DNA from: Shinella zoogloeoides
Lineage (GTDB): Bacteria > Pseudomonadota > Alphaproteobacteria > Rhizobiales > Rhizobiaceae
Direction: 5' to 3'
DNA: 64,000 nucleotides
Assembly (NCBI RefSeq): GCF_033705735.1
Contig: NZ_CP131131.1
Span: 1,488,001 to 1,552,000, forward strand
Shown piece after piece: positions 17,369 to 27,715 of this stretch (position 1 is the first letter of the stretch; every line of letters begins with the position of its first letter). The translations under genes and the position numbers were made by a program. Under the pieces are notes generated by a model, which saw nothing but the letters and a program-made list of their open reading frames with translations, was not told where the DNA came from and did no database searches.

Positions 17369-18142
17369 ATGTCGCTCAACTATCCCGCACCGTCTGCGCT
17401 CGCCGTAACCGCCATCGCGCAGGACGATGTTTCCTTCGCCGGCCCGCCCCATCGCCATCAGGATGCACAGCTGATCTATGCGCGATCCGGTGTCGTGTCG
17501 GTCTCGACCAAAAGCGGCACCTGGATCGTGCCGCCCAATCGGGCGGTCTGGGTCCCGCCGATGGTGGAACATGCGACACGCAGCCACGGCCCGGTAGAGT
17601 TCCGCGCGATCTTCGTTCGCTCCGATGCCGCGGGATCGCTGCCCGGCGCCTGCGGGGTGGTGGAGGTGTCGCCCCTGCTCAGGGAACTCATCCTGCGGCT
17701 GATCGAACTGCAGGGACGGGACATTACGGATTTCAGCCGGCGCGTGTGCGAGCTGTTGCTGGAAGAACTGACGTTCCTGCCCGCAGAACCGCTCAACCTG
17801 CCGATGCCGTCCGATAAACGGCTTCGGGATCTCTGCCAGACATTGCAATCCGATCCCGGCATGGCGCTTGCCCTTGTCGATGCAGCATCGCGCACCGGCA
17901 TGAGCCGGCGCAGCTTCATGCGTCATTTCGAACACGAGACGGGCATGACCTACGGCCGCTGGCGCCAGCAGGCGAGACTGCTTGCCGCCTTGCCCGCACT
18001 GGCCGGCGGGCAACCGGTTCTATCGGTCGCGCTGGACTGCGGTTATCAAAGCGCCAGCGCTTTCGCGGCAACGTTCAAGCGCAGCCTTGGACGAAGGCCA
18101 TCGGATTACTTCAACAACAATGCGAAAAACACCGCGGGGTGA
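17369..18142 (+). CDS. AraC-family transcriptional regulator with cupin sensor domain
   Basis: 257 aa from ATG 17369 with AAAAGG eight bases upstream. N-terminal AraC-type cupin (about 10-110: HRHQDAQLIYARSGVVSVST and WIVPPNRAVWVPP) and C-terminal double helix-turn-helix (about 155-250: AASRTGMSRRSFMRHFEHET and LDCGYQSASAFAATFKRSLG). This short AraC type usually controls a neighbouring efflux pump or enzyme; here the only close neighbours are leuA (divergent) and a secreted protein gene (convergent), so its target is unclear. Confidence 0.88.
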   Translation: MSLNYPAPSALAVTAIAQDDVSFAGPPHRHQDAQLIYARSGVVSVSTKSGTWIVPPNRAVWVPPMVEHATRSHGPVEFRAIFVRSDAAGSLPGACGVVEVSPLLRELILRLIELQGRDITDFSRRVCELLLEELTFLPAEPLNLPMPSDKRLRDLCQTLQSDPGMALALVDAASRTGMSRRSFMRHFEHETGMTYGRWRQQARLLAALPALAGGQPVLSVALDCGYQSASAFAATFKRSLGRRPSDYFNNNAKNTAG

Positions 18143-18150
18143 CTCCGTCC

Positions 18151-18942
18151 TTATCTGAGAGTCTCGACAATCGCATCGACATCCCTGCAATCCTGGCCCG
18201 AAGGCGCGCTGCCAGCCCGTTCGTTGATTGCCGCGGCCGCCTCAATGGCTGCCTTCATCCGTGCGATGGTGTCAGGCGACTGATCCTTCATCATGATCTC
18301 GGAAGCGAGGGTCGACACGTTTACGGAGCGCATGTTGAGCTCCAGCTCGGAGCAGCTTGCGGAAGCAGGCGCGCTGCCGGCCTCGTTGGCGGCAGCAGGA
18401 TCGGCTGTCCCCAGGCGAACGGTCGAGACGGCAAGGTCACAGGCGGGTGAGAAGCGCCCGGATTTATCTTCGGGATAGATGCATTCGAAATTATAGGCTT
18501 TCCCGTCGACCACCGTGAATATGTAGCGGTTGATGGCGACGTTGCTGAACCTCGCATTGGTGAACACCATGTCGATGGCAGGCTGGCCGAGCAGGGTGGT
18601 CATTGCGGTAGACTTGAGTCTGATCGAGGGCAGAACGGCGATCGCCTTCGTGAATTCATCGACGATGACATCGCGCGTTTGCTCGCTTACTTGCGAGATG
18701 CTTCCTGGGTCACGCGGCCCGAGGAAAGTGATAAGCACGTCGCCGTTACTCATCGTCGAGGCCGTAACACCCGTTACGTCACCGGTCCCGTCAGGGAACA
18801 TATGGCTTAGCGTGAAGTCCACCGGGTACTGGAAGCTGTACGATCCGTCATCCGCTTCGAAGCTCTGCGTTTCCTGCGCCGCGGCCAGCGCCGGGACGAT
18901 GAGGACCAATGCCAGCAATCCGGCGCGCGCAAGCAATGTCAT
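18151..18942 (-). CDS. Secreted hypothetical protein
   Basis: 263 aa from ATG 18942 with GGAGTGG upstream. Signal peptide at residues 1-23 (hydrophobic core then ALAAAQ). The mature part begins FEADDGSYSFQYPVDF, reminiscent of PsbP-like or lipid-binding periplasmic folds, and has three Cys residues (FECIYPE, SPACDL, SASCSE) plus one near the C-terminus (QDCRD). No family is firmly recognised. It stands alone: the divergent neighbour is 193 bases away and the AraC gene converges on it. Confidence 0.7.
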   Translation of the reverse strand: MTLLARAGLLALVLIVPALAAAQETQSFEADDGSYSFQYPVDFTLSHMFPDGTGDVTGVTASTMSNGDVLITFLGPRDPGSISQVSEQTRDVIVDEFTKAIAVLPSIRLKSTAMTTLLGQPAIDMVFTNARFSNVAINRYIFTVVDGKAYNFECIYPEDKSGRFSPACDLAVSTVRLGTADPAAANEAGSAPASASCSELELNMRSVNVSTLASEIMMKDQSPDTIARMKAAIEAAAAINERAGSAPSGQDCRDVDAIVETLR

Positions 18943-19135
18943 TGCAATACCACTCCAAACAATCCGATTCGCGGACATTCTTCCTATACCGTCACCTGCC
19001 CGATTTCAGTAGCAGAAAGAACCCCTTGCGACGCAAGCGAGGACAACAAATGTGCAGCGCCCGGTGATTTCGGTCCCGTCTCATGACGCCCTGGAACGAG
19101 ACGCGAGACCGATGAATCGCTTGACGCTTGCACGA

Positions 19136-20383
19136 TCAGCGGAAGGCGACCTCGAGGTTCTGCCTGTCGCCTGAGATGACGGAGCAGGCCGTCTCAAATC
19201 CCTCCGCTTTTATCGCGAGCCGGAATTCCGACGGGATGCCGGCCGTGTTGGTGACCGTAATGCCCGCACCATCCACGCCGAGGCTTTTCACGGTGCAGTC
19301 GACCGTCGAGCGGCGATCGTTGAAGATGACACTTCCCGCCTTCAACACGCGGCGACGCGCGCCCATCCCGTTGGCGGCCTGCATCGAGGACCAGGAAACG
19401 CAGCGATTACGGCCACTGCCCTTTGCCCGGTACATTGCGGCATCCGCCTGGGCCAGCAGGGTATCGACATCCCGTCCGACGATGGACAATGCCGAGACCC
19501 CGAAGCTGGCGGTCACGGCGAGCGTGCCGAAGTCCCCGCAGATCGGCCGGGCGCAAACTTCCGCCCGCAGCTTTTCGGCCGCGGCCATCGCGTCCTCCGC
19601 CCCAATATGGGGGAGCAGGATCGCGAACTCCTCTCCGCCCAGCCGCCCGAACAGGTCGCTGGCGCGAAGGTTGGCGCGGCAGGTCGCGGCAACGGCTTTC
19701 AGCACCTCGTCGCCCGCTGCATGGCCATGCGTATCGTTGACCAGCTTGAAACGGTCGACATCGAGCAAGATGCAGGCGAGATCGTGCCTGTGGCGCAGTG
19801 CGGCGGCGATAAGCTGCTCCGCCTCCCGCTTGAAGGCGCGGCGGGTCAGTGCCTCGGTCAGGCTGTCGGTGGAGGCGGTCTGCATCAATTCGATCCTGTC
19901 CATCGCCACTCCCGCCAGTTCCTCGAGAACGCAGAGATCCCTGCGGCCAAAGGAGCGAGGCGCCCGGTCGATCGCGCAGACCGTACCGATCGTGATCCCG
20001 GCTTTCGTCTTCAGCGGCACGCCGGCATAGAAGCGGATATGCTCAGGGCCCGTGACGGCCGGATGCGCGACAAATCGCGGATCCTTCATCGCATCCTGCA
20101 CGATCATCGGTTGCTCGTCGGCGGCGACATAGCGGCAGAAGGTGTCTTCAAGAGGCACCTCATCGGCAGAAAGGCCCGAACAGGCCTGATACCATTGCCG
20201 ATGCCCGTCGATGAATGAAACAAGGCCGATTTCGACATCGAATATCTGCTGGATCAGCCGAACGATCCGGTCGAAGCCACTGTCACGCGGACCATTGAAA
20301 AGGTCGAGTTGCTCAAGCGCAGCCAGGCGCCCCTTCTCACGTTGAACAGCTTCCGCCGACGACTTACCGAATACCCTGGCCAT
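19136..20383 (-). CDS. GAF-GGDEF-PilZ diguanylate cyclase
   Basis: 415 aa cytoplasmic signalling protein from ATG 20383 (GGGGGAG upstream). Domain order: GAF sensor (about 25-160, with DTFCRYVAADEQPMIVQDA, a redox/ligand-type GAF), GGDEF cyclase (about 170-325) and a C-terminal PilZ-like domain (about 335-415, RRRVLKAGSVIFNDRRSTVDC). The active-site loop is GGEEF and the product-inhibition RxxD (RASD) stands 5 residues before it, so it should make cyclic di-GMP and be feedback-inhibited; the PilZ domain may also bind c-di-GMP. No membrane helix. Not in an operon. Confidence 0.9.
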   Translation of the reverse strand: MARVFGKSSAEAVQREKGRLAALEQLDLFNGPRDSGFDRIVRLIQQIFDVEIGLVSFIDGHRQWYQACSGLSADEVPLEDTFCRYVAADEQPMIVQDAMKDPRFVAHPAVTGPEHIRFYAGVPLKTKAGITIGTVCAIDRAPRSFGRRDLCVLEELAGVAMDRIELMQTASTDSLTEALTRRAFKREAEQLIAAALRHRHDLACILLDVDRFKLVNDTHGHAAGDEVLKAVAATCRANLRASDLFGRLGGEEFAILLPHIGAEDAMAAAEKLRAEVCARPICGDFGTLAVTASFGVSALSIVGRDVDTLLAQADAAMYRAKGSGRNRCVSWSSMQAANGMGARRRVLKAGSVIFNDRRSTVDCTVKSLGVDGAGITVTNTAGIPSEFRLAIKAEGFETACSVISGDRQNLEVAFR

Positions 20384-20480
20384 CACTCGAAACTCCCCCA
20401 TTCCCATTCGCCTCGACAAAGCGAATTGGACAAATCAGGTGGTTCCTTTGAACATGACGATGTCGTTCAAGCAATCGACG

Positions 20481-20500
20481 AAAACGGAAATGCCCGTTTT
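20481..20500 (-). terminator. Possible weak terminator after the TadG-like gene
   Basis: AAAACGG (20481-20487) and CCGTTTT (20494-20500) form a 7-bp stem with a 6-base loop; on the minus strand the stem ends in a T run. It lies in the 232-base gap between the TadG-like gene and the diguanylate cyclase gene; nothing else is seen in that gap. Confidence 0.35.
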
Positions 20501-20615
20501 TGCCGTTTGGGCATGATCATGGAGCGTTTGCGCAGGCGCCTGGCCAGGAAGATTCACCCGGACGCAATCCATCGGGTTTGGCGAGCAGGCGGCTGCGGGA
20601 AATCCGCCGTCCTCA

Positions 20616-21914
20616 TCAACTCGTGACGCGAGGGCTTTTTACAACCTTGATGAAAAGGGCTTTCATGGCTGCCTCGATGCCCTCCGTGGGGCTGACTTCA
20701 AAATAAAGGTCGTCGCTTGCGCATTCCTTCATCTTGCCGCCGATCTCGCTCTGGAAGGGCTTGATCCAGGAATTGTACCAATCGTTCGTCGGCAGGGGGA
20801 GATAGGTCGTATAGAGGACGGCCACCCGGATGCCGCGATCCTTCAAGGCCTTGCAATACTTGACATCGATAGGCTCCTGACAGCGATTGCCGGTGAGCTT
20901 CTTCGTGCAGCCCTTCGGTTTGTTGCTATCGCCCACGCCGTCTGCGACGAAGAAGACGATCTTCTCACGATTCGTCATGGTGGTGCCGTCGCCAGGCTGG
21001 TCGATCTCGGCATTGATCTTGGTCAGGGCATCATCGAAGCTCGTCTGCTGGTCGTTGTCGTAGCCCTGATAAGGTATGCTCATCAGCTTGATGTTCTCGG
21101 CCGCCTTCTTGATCGCGGAAAGATCCGCAGTCAGTTTCGAGACCGTGTAAAGCTTCACGTCCGTCGCCGCTTCACCGAACGTATAGGCGGCAATGCGGAA
21201 CTGGCCGGAATATTTCTGCGTACTGACAGCCTCGTCCATCAGGGCGGCGGTCGCCTTCGCGACGACGTCGATGCGTATCGTCGCGCCGATCTTGCGCGCA
21301 AGATTGTAATAGCTGTTTTTATCGCTGACGCCGTTGTTGACGATATGGCAGGCGAAGGCGCATTTGTCCGAGGTGGCGTTGACGAGCTTGGTCACGTCTG
21401 CCGGAGTTGCGCCCACTCCCATGGAGGGCGTGTTGTCGAGCAGCATGAAGAAGTCGATAAAGCTGTCCGTCTGGTAGGTGGCCGTCGCTGTTCCCGAGAC
21501 GGTGATCGAATTTTTCCCCAGGATCCGCATGAAGGTCGTTGGAATCTCCGCCGTGAAGTCGACGCGGGAGTTCAGGTTGCTGCCCTTCTTGAAGACCGAC
21601 ATGTCGACGGACAGGGTCACGTCCGTCAACGCATTGGGGCGCTGCGCCAGGAAGAACAGACGGCCATCCTCCGCAGCGATCTTGACCTCGCCATCGGCAC
21701 CCATCTTGACCGCTTCGGCAACCCCTTGCGATTTTTCAGTAATCGCCGCCAGGGCGGCGGCGTCGGCAGCATCGAAAAGTTGCGACCGAATGAAGACGGC
21801 CTGGCTGAAGTCGATCGCAGCGCCGGCGGCGCCGAAAAACGGCACGCTGACCAAGGCTGCAAGCATCCCGAAATTGCCAGATTTGCTGCGTGCAAACGCT
21901 GAGAACCAACGCAT
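20616..21914 (-). CDS. TadG-like pilus-assembly / von Willebrand factor A protein
   Basis: 432 aa from ATG 21914 (GAGGGGGC upstream). N-terminal basic segment and one membrane helix (FGMLAALVSVPFFGAAGAAIDF, about 16-37) form the TadE/G-like Flp-pilus N-domain. A von Willebrand A domain follows with the metal-site motif DNTPSMG (DxTxS variant, about 157-163); Cys pairs (CAFACH; GCTKK and RCQEP) suggest periplasmic disulfides. TadG proteins are minor pilins or assembly factors of tight-adherence pili, but no other tad/cpa gene lies nearby, so this is an orphan copy. Confidence 0.82.
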   Translation of the reverse strand: MRWFSAFARSKSGNFGMLAALVSVPFFGAAGAAIDFSQAVFIRSQLFDAADAAALAAITEKSQGVAEAVKMGADGEVKIAAEDGRLFFLAQRPNALTDVTLSVDMSVFKKGSNLNSRVDFTAEIPTTFMRILGKNSITVSGTATATYQTDSFIDFFMLLDNTPSMGVGATPADVTKLVNATSDKCAFACHIVNNGVSDKNSYYNLARKIGATIRIDVVAKATAALMDEAVSTQKYSGQFRIAAYTFGEAATDVKLYTVSKLTADLSAIKKAAENIKLMSIPYQGYDNDQQTSFDDALTKINAEIDQPGDGTTMTNREKIVFFVADGVGDSNKPKGCTKKLTGNRCQEPIDVKYCKALKDRGIRVAVLYTTYLPLPTNDWYNSWIKPFQSEIGGKMKECASDDLYFEVSPTEGIEAAMKALFIKVVKSPRVTS

Positions 21915-22124
21915 GTTGCCCCCTCGGTCCAGATCGAAACAACATCGGGCCAAAGCGATAACGGGCAATTAAGAAGTTAGAAAAATATGTTCAAAAGCAT
22001 GCGGTTTTCTCGAACTACCCATCTGTTCCGGTGAGTAAACTCCAGGTTATTCAATTCCGATCTGACATGCGGATCACTCGAACCAGCACATGGCCATGGG
22101 CCAACACCGTTTCGACGGCGCCTG

Positions 22125-22163
22125 AAAACGGTACGGGCATCCAGCCTTCACCGGATGCCCGTA
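22125..22163 (-). terminator. Rho-independent terminator of dctA
   Basis: 11-bp perfect stem: 22132-22142 pairs with 22153-22163 around a 10-base loop; on the minus strand it is followed by CCGTTTTC. It stands 37 bases after the dctA stop. The 285-base gap 21915-22199 has no other feature that I can see. Confidence 0.78.
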
Positions 22164-22199
22164 TATCTGCATAATTTCGGGATAATCCTGCTTCCAGCC

Positions 22200-23531
22200 T
22201 TATTGCGCCGGCGACAGGGCGGGCACTTCGGCCAGCGTTCCGGTGGCGCCGCCCTCCAGCGCCGCATTGAGCTTTTCGACATCCAGTTCGTTTTCCCAGC
22301 GCGCGACGACGATCGTCGCGACGGCATTGCCGACGAAGTTGGTCAGCGCGCGGCATTCGGACATGAAGCGGTCGATGCCGAGGATCAGCGCCATGCCGGC
22401 GACCGGCACGGAGGGCACGACCGAAAGCGTCGCGGCCAACGTGATGAAGCCAGCGCCCGTGATGCCCGCGGCCCCCTTCGAGCTCAACATGGCCACGAGC
22501 AGGAGGAGAATCTGGTCGCCGATCGGCAGCGAGATATCCATGGCCTGGGCGATGAAGAGCGCGGCAAGCGTCATGTAGATGTTGGTGCCGTCGAGATTGA
22601 ACGAATACCCCGTCGGAATGACAAGGCCGACGACCGAGCGCTTGCAGCCGGCCTTTTCCATCTTCTGCATCAGGCCCGGCAGCGCTGCTTCCGACGACGA
22701 GGTGCCGAGAACGAGCAGCAGCTCTTCCTTGATGTAACGGATGAGCGCCAGGATGGAGAAGCCGTTGTACCTGGCGACCGCTCCCAGCACCACGAAGACG
22801 AAGAGGAACGCGGTGATGTAGAAGGTAGCGATCAGGAAGGCGAGGTTGGCAACCGAACCGATGCCGTACTTGCCGATGGTGAAGGCCATGGCGCCGAAGG
22901 CGCCGATGGGCGCGGCCTTCATCAGGAGGGCGACAAGGCGGAAGATCGGCGAGGTCAGGGACTGCAGGAAATCGACGACGGGCTTGCCCTGTTCGCCGAC
23001 CATGCCGAGCGCGATACCGAACAGAACGGAGAAGAACAGCACCTGCAGGATATCTCCATCGGAAAAGGCGCCGACGATGGTCTGCGGGATGATGTTCATC
23101 AGGAAACCGGTGATGGTCGATTCATGCGCCTTGGTGGCATAGGTCGCGACCGCATTGGCATCGAGCGAGGCCGGCGCGATATGCATGCCGGCGCCCGGCT
23201 GCACGACATTGGCGACGACCATGCCGACGGCAAGCGCCAGAGTCGAGAAGGTCAGGAAGTAGATCATCGCCTTGCCGGCGACACGGCCGACCTTCTTAAG
23301 GTCCGACATACCGGCAATGCCGGTGGCGACAGTCAGGAAGATCACCGGCGCGATGATCATCTTGACCAGCTTGATGAAGGCATCTCCGAGCGGCTTCAGG
23401 CCGGCGCCGAAATCGGGATAGAAATGGCCGACGAGCATGCCCGCGATGATGGCGACGATCACCTGGAAATACAGATGGGTGTAGAACGGTTTGGGGTCAC
23501 GCGTTTCGGTGACGGCAGACGAGATATGCAC
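22200..23531 (-). CDS. dctA: C4-dicarboxylate:proton/sodium symporter DctA
   Basis: 443 aa from a GTG at 23531 chosen because AAAGGAGG lies at ideal spacing; the product length matches rhizobial DctA (about 441-444 aa). Dicarboxylate/amino acid:cation symporter (DAACS) fold with eight transmembrane segments and two hairpins: [13 protein letters not shown] (serine-rich HP1), [15 protein letters not shown] (TM7 NxDGT) and the [15 protein letters not shown]2 tip. Takes up succinate, fumarate and malate across the inner membrane, the carbon source of bacteroids and of free-living cells. Divergent from dctBD, with a sigma54 promoter and terminator of its own. Confidence 0.96.
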   Translation of the reverse strand: MHISSAVTETRDPKPFYTHLYFQVIVAIIAGMLVGHFYPDFGAGLKPLGDAFIKLVKMIIAPVIFLTVATGIAGMSDLKKVGRVAGKAMIYFLTFSTLALAVGMVVANVVQPGAGMHIAPASLDANAVATYATKAHESTITGFLMNIIPQTIVGAFSDGDILQVLFFSVLFGIALGMVGEQGKPVVDFLQSLTSPIFRLVALLMKAAPIGAFGAMAFTIGKYGIGSVANLAFLIATFYITAFLFVFVVLGAVARYNGFSILALIRYIKEELLLVLGTSSSEAALPGLMQKMEKAGCKRSVVGLVIPTGYSFNLDGTNIYMTLAALFIAQAMDISLPIGDQILLLLVAMLSSKGAAGITGAGFITLAATLSVVPSVPVAGMALILGIDRFMSECRALTNFVGNAVATIVVARWENELDVEKLNAALEGGATGTLAEVPALSPAQ

Positions 23532-23605
23532 GGCTTCCTCCTTTCGCACCCCCACCGATGAAACGGCTCTTCCCGGGGTGGCTTGCTGTAACTGCCGGCT
23601 AGATC

Positions 23606-23622
23606 AGCAAGGGGTGTGCCAA
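23606..23622 (-). promoter_or_regulatory. Sigma54 (-24/-12) promoter of dctA
   Basis: Minus-strand TTGGCACACCCCTTGCT matches the RpoN consensus TGGCAC-N5-TTGC exactly. It lies 75 bases upstream of the dctA GTG, so the transcript would have a leader of roughly 60 bases. DctD (26 kb end of this locus) is the expected activator. Confidence 0.9.
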
Positions 23623-23694
23623 GTCGCGTGGAGGCGACTAAGCGCCGATTATTATTGATCTATTTCTTTCGCACCGAGAGGACCGAGACGTATT

Positions 23695-23712
23695 TGTGCG
23701 ACTATCCGCACA
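23695..23712. promoter_or_regulatory. Likely DctD upstream activator site
   Basis: TGTGCG-N6-CGCACA, an inverted repeat with perfect 6-base arms, 73-90 bases upstream of the -24 element of dctA and between dctA and dctB. This is the expected position of the enhancer for an NtrC-family activator. A partial second half-site (TCGTGCGA near 23728-23735) follows it. Confidence 0.65.
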
Positions 23713-23754
23713 GGCTCGATTGAATATCGTGCGATTTCATGCTCAAATTCGACG

Positions 23755-25593
23755 ATGGACGTCACGGCCAACCGCACCGCCGCCGATCTTTCCCGCTCGA
23801 CGCGGCGGCAGTGGCTTGTCTTCACCGTGCTGCTCCTCGCCCTCTCGCTCGGGGCGCTCCATGCGGCCGGCGTCTACGGACGGTCGTCCGCCCTTTCCAT
23901 GCTGGAGGAACAGGGAAAGACGGAAGCCAACCTCAAGGTCGCCTTGCTGCGCGCCGTGCTGGAACGCCCGCGCGCCCTGCCCTTCCTGCTTTCGCGTGAC
24001 CGGGACGTCACCGACGCCCTGACGGACAACGCACAGGCCAAGCGCCGGTTTCTCGACCGGAAGCTGGAGGAACTCGTCGCCGGCACGAGTGCGGCGGTGA
24101 TCTACGTCATCGACGCCAGCGGCATCGCGATCTCCGCGAGCAACTGGCGGGAACCGACGAGTTTCGTGGGCAACGACTACACGTTCCGTGCCTATTTCTC
24201 CCGCGCCATGCAGCAGGGCACGGCCGAACATTTCGCGCTCGGCTCGGTCAGCAAGAGGCCGGGCCTTTATATCTCGCATCGCATCGGCCCGGTCGACGCT
24301 CCGCTCGGCGTCGTCGTGGTCAAGATGGAGTTCGACCAGCTCGAAAAGGACTGGCGCGAGACACAGCGTCCCTCCTATGTCGTCGACGCCCATCATATCG
24401 TGCTGATTACCAGCATCCCGTCCTGGCGCTTCATGAGCACGGAGCCGCTGCCGGCCGAGAGCCTTGCCGCCATCCGGGAAAGCCTGCAGTTCGGCGCGGC
24501 CCCGCTTCTGCCCCTTCCCTTCGAGAGGCAGGCGGAGGGCAATCTGGTACGTGCCCTCCTGCCGGGCGGCGGCGCGGAGACCTACCTGCGTATCACGGCG
24601 CCCGTCGCTTCGACGCCATGGCAATTTGAATATCTCGTTCCGGCGGGCCGGGCGGTTGCGGCCGGCATGCGTGAAGCCCGGCTCCTGACCCTCCTGCTTC
24701 TCGGGGCGGGCGCTTTTCTCGCCGCCCTTTGGCTGCGCCGGCGGCAGGTCGCACGCGCCAATGCCGCACGCGAACAGGCAGCGCGTGAAGAGCTGGAGCG
24801 TCGCGTGATCGAACGCACCAGCGATCTCAGCCGCGCACGCGACCATCTCGAAGCCGAGATCGCCGACCATCGCATGACCGAGACGAAACTGCAGGCCACC
24901 CAGCAGGATCTGGTGCAGGCGAACCGCCTTGCCATTCTCGGGCAGGTCGCGGCGGGCGTCGCCCATGAAATCAACCAGCCGCTCGCCACCATCCGCGCCT
25001 ATGCCGACAATGCCAAGGTGTTTCTCGGCCGTGGCAGGTCCGAACCCGTACTGGAAAACCTGGACCATATCGCCGGCCTGACGGAGCGGATCGCCACCAT
25101 TACGGAAGACCTCAAGGCTCTCGCCCGCAAGGGCCGCACCGCCGAGGAACCCGTCGCCTTGCGGGACGTCATCGACGGCGCGGTCCTGCTCCTGCGCAGC
25201 CGCTTCACCGGCAGGCTGGAGCGGCTGAGGATCGCGCCGCTGCCGGCGAACCTTACGGTTCGCGGCAACCGGCTCCGGCTCGAGCAAGTGCTGATCAACC
25301 TCTTCCAGAACGCGTTGGAGGCCGTCGAGGCGCAGGACGACGGCCGGGTCGATGTCACCGTCGCCGTAAGCGAACGCGACATCGTCCTCGATGTCTCCGA
25401 CAACGGTCCCGGCCTTCCGGAGGCGATCCTCGCCCAACTGTTCGAGCCCTTCAACACATCGAAGGAAAAGGGGCTCGGATTGGGTCTCGTCATCGCCAAG
25501 GATATCGTCTCGGACTATGGCGGACGGATCGAGGTCGAGACGAACGCGTCCGGCGCCACGTTCCGCGTCCATCTCAGAAAGGCTGGAACATGA
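23755..25593 (+). CDS. dctB: C4-dicarboxylate sensor histidine kinase DctB
   Basis: 612 aa membrane sensor. TM1 at about 20-40, periplasmic double-PAS (dCache-type) domain about 42-300, TM2 about 305-327, a coiled-coil linker, then HisKA with phospho-accepting His404 in [10 protein letters not shown] and an ATPase domain with N-box [10 protein letters not shown] and DNGPGLPE / [12 protein letters not shown] glycine boxes. Senses periplasmic succinate-class dicarboxylates and DctA status, and phosphorylates DctD. Its stop overlaps the dctD start (ATGA). Divergently transcribed from dctA. Confidence 0.95.
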   Translation: MDVTANRTAADLSRSTRRQWLVFTVLLLALSLGALHAAGVYGRSSALSMLEEQGKTEANLKVALLRAVLERPRALPFLLSRDRDVTDALTDNAQAKRRFLDRKLEELVAGTSAAVIYVIDASGIAISASNWREPTSFVGNDYTFRAYFSRAMQQGTAEHFALGSVSKRPGLYISHRIGPVDAPLGVVVVKMEFDQLEKDWRETQRPSYVVDAHHIVLITSIPSWRFMSTEPLPAESLAAIRESLQFGAAPLLPLPFERQAEGNLVRALLPGGGAETYLRITAPVASTPWQFEYLVPAGRAVAAGMREARLLTLLLLGAGAFLAALWLRRRQVARANAAREQAAREELERRVIERTSDLSRARDHLEAEIADHRMTETKLQATQQDLVQANRLAILGQVAAGVAHEINQPLATIRAYADNAKVFLGRGRSEPVLENLDHIAGLTERIATITEDLKALARKGRTAEEPVALRDVIDGAVLLLRSRFTGRLERLRIAPLPANLTVRGNRLRLEQVLINLFQNALEAVEAQDDGRVDVTVAVSERDIVLDVSDNGPGLPEAILAQLFEPFNTSKEKGLGLGLVIAKDIVSDYGGRIEVETNASGATFRVHLRKAGT

Positions 25594-26936
25594 ACGCGCC
25601 CGTCCTCCTCATCGATGACGACCGGCAATTGCTGCGCGCCACCGCGCAGACGCTGGAGCTTGCCGACTTCTCCGTCACGCCCTTCGCATCCGCCGCCGAA
25701 GCACTGCCACAGCTCGACCTGAATTTCGCGGGTGTCGTCGTCTCGGATATCCGCATGCCGGGCATGGACGGCCTCCAGCTTTTCGAGCGCATCCGCGCCC
25801 TCGACGCGGAGATCCCCGTCATCCTCATCACCGGTCACGGCGACATCCCCACCGCCGTCAAGGCCATCCAGGACGGCGTCTACGACTTCATCGCCAAGCC
25901 CTTTCCGGCGGGGCGCCTTATCCAGTGCGTGCGCCGCGCCGTGGAAAGACGCAGCCTCGTCCTCGAAAACCGCCGCCTTCGCGAGGCGGCGCAGCAGGCG
26001 GAGGACGACATCCCGCTGATCGGCCAGACGCCCGTCATGGAGCGCCTGCGCCAGACACTTCGCCAGATCGCCGATACCGACGTCGACGTGCTGGTGACGG
26101 GCGAGACCGGTAGTGGCAAGGAAGTCGTGGCGCGCCTGCTGCACGGCTGGAGCCGGCGTGCGAAGGGCAATTTCGTGGCGCTCAATTGCGGCGCCTTGCC
26201 CGAGCAGGTCATCGAGAGCGAACTCTTCGGCCACGAACCCGGCGCCTTCACCGGCGCGCAGAAAAAGCGCATCGGCCGCATCGAGCATTCAAGCGGCGGC
26301 ACGCTCTTCCTCGACGAACTGGAGAGCATGCCGCTCTCCACCCAGATCCAGATGCTGCGCGTACTGGAAATGCGGGAGGTAACGCCGCTGGGCACCAATG
26401 AGGTGCGCCCCGTCGATATCCGCATCGTCGCAGCCGCCAAGGTCGATCTTTCCGATCCCGGGCAGCGCAAGGCATTCCGGGAAGACCTCTATTATCGCCT
26501 GAACGTCGTCTCGATCCTGATCCCGCCGCTGCGCGAAAGGCGGGAAGACATCCCGCTTCTCTTCAGCTACTTCGCCGAGCGCGCGGCGCAACGGTTCCAG
26601 CGCGCGGCACCGGCCCTTTCCGGCGATATCCTGCGGCACCTGCGCGAGCATGACTGGCCGGGCAATGTGCGCGAACTCTCGCATTTCGCCGAACGCGCCG
26701 TCCTCGGCATGGTGTCGCCCGTGGCCACGGCCGCCGCCGCCTCGCAAGCGACGGGCGCTGGCTCGCTTCCCGAGCAGCTGGACAGGCTGGAAGCCGAGAT
26801 TATCCGCGATGCGCTTTCCGCTCACGGCGGCAACGTGCAGCAGACGCTCGTGGCGCTCGGCATTCCCCGCAAGACCTTCTACGACAAGCTGCAGCGCCAC
26901 GGTATCGTGCGGCGGGAGTTTGTCGCCAGGGAATGA
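25590..26936 (+). CDS. dctD: Sigma54-dependent response regulator DctD
   Basis: 448 aa NtrC-family activator. Receiver domain 1-120 with acidic pocket Asp10-Asp11 and phospho-site Asp53 ([11 protein letters not shown]); AAA+ domain about 145-375 with Walker A GETGSGKE, sigma54-contact loop GAFTGA, and Walker [11 protein letters not shown]-terminal Fis-type helix-turn-helix ([20 protein letters not shown]) for enhancer binding. Activates the sigma54 promoter of dctA. Start codon overlaps the dctB stop. Confidence 0.96.
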   Translation: MNAPVLLIDDDRQLLRATAQTLELADFSVTPFASAAEALPQLDLNFAGVVVSDIRMPGMDGLQLFERIRALDAEIPVILITGHGDIPTAVKAIQDGVYDFIAKPFPAGRLIQCVRRAVERRSLVLENRRLREAAQQAEDDIPLIGQTPVMERLRQTLRQIADTDVDVLVTGETGSGKEVVARLLHGWSRRAKGNFVALNCGALPEQVIESELFGHEPGAFTGAQKKRIGRIEHSSGGTLFLDELESMPLSTQIQMLRVLEMREVTPLGTNEVRPVDIRIVAAAKVDLSDPGQRKAFREDLYYRLNVVSILIPPLRERREDIPLLFSYFAERAAQRFQRAAPALSGDILRHLREHDWPGNVRELSHFAERAVLGMVSPVATAAAASQATGAGSLPEQLDRLEAEIIRDALSAHGGNVQQTLVALGIPRKTFYDKLQRHGIVRREFVARE

Positions 26937-27022
26937 AGCCTGCGCCTCACGGGCACGGCGACATTCTCCGAATGAGAAAATCGTGAGGACGGGGGATACT
27001 TCCCTGAACAGCGCAGGATGCG

Positions 27023-27715
27023 TCAGCCCTCGTCGGCGAGCCTGTAGCCGACGCCGGTTTCCGTGAGGATGTATCGCGGCTGGTCCGGCATGCGCTCGAT
27101 CTTCTGCCGGATCTGGCGGACATAGACGCGCAGATACTGCACGTCGGTCTGGCCGTCCCAGACCTGTTCGAGCAGGAAGCGATGGGTCAGCACCTTGCCG
27201 GCATGCTGCACGAGGATGCGCAGGATGTCGTATTCCTTCGGCGAGAGCTTTATCTCCTCCCCGGCTACCTTGACGATGCGCTTGACGAGATCGACCGAGA
27301 GATCGCCGACCTGGAAGACCGGCTTTTCCCCGTGGCTTTGCAGCCGATGGCGCAGGGCGACGCAAATTCGCGCAACCAGCTCGTTCATGCCGAAGGGCTT
27401 GGCGACATAGTCGTCCGCGCCGAGTTCCAGCGCCTTCACGATGCCGGCCTCGTCGGTGCGGCTCGACAGGATGATGATCGGCAGGTCCACCCCCTCGCCG
27501 CGCCATCTGGCCAGAAGGTCATGCCCCGGCATGTCGGGCAGACCGAGATCGAGCACGATGAAATCGGGCCTTTCCGACTTAACCAGTTCCGTCGCCACCC
27601 TGGCATTCATCGCCTCGATCACGACATAGCCCTGCGCGGAAAGCCCGACGCGCAGCAGCTTGCGGATGGGCGGCTCGTCGTCGACGACCAGAATGCGGAC
27701 GCCGGCGCCGGTCAT
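27023..27715 (-). CDS. kdpE: Response regulator KdpE
   Basis: 230 aa OmpR/PhoB-class regulator: receiver domain with the Asp in FIVLDLGLPDMPG (near residue 55), then winged helix DNA-binding domain (about 130-228) with LSPKEYDILRILVQHAGKVL and YLRVYVRQIRQKIE. Activated by KdpD under potassium limitation or osmotic stress, it turns on the kdp operon. Start overlaps the kdpD stop. Last gene of the kdp cluster; convergent with dctD, 86 bases apart. Confidence 0.95.
   Translation of the reverse strand: MTGAGVRILVVDDEPPIRKLLRVGLSAQGYVVIEAMNARVATELVKSERPDFIVLDLGLPDMPGHDLLARWRGEGVDLPIIILSSRTDEAGIVKALELGADDYVAKPFGMNELVARICVALRHRLQSHGEKPVFQVGDLSVDLVKRIVKVAGEEIKLSPKEYDILRILVQHAGKVLTHRFLLEQVWDGQTDVQYLRVYVRQIRQKIERMPDQPRYILTETGVGYRLADEG

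Noticed and set aside
17147..18013. 288-aa minus-strand frame opposite the AraC gene
   Set aside because: Shadow of the AraC gene; only the last 39 codons (the Leu-rich leader) are treated as real.
26937..27022. Terminator between convergent dctD and kdpE
   Set aside because: Only a distant CCTGCGC/GCGCAGG pair is seen; no compact stem with T-run.
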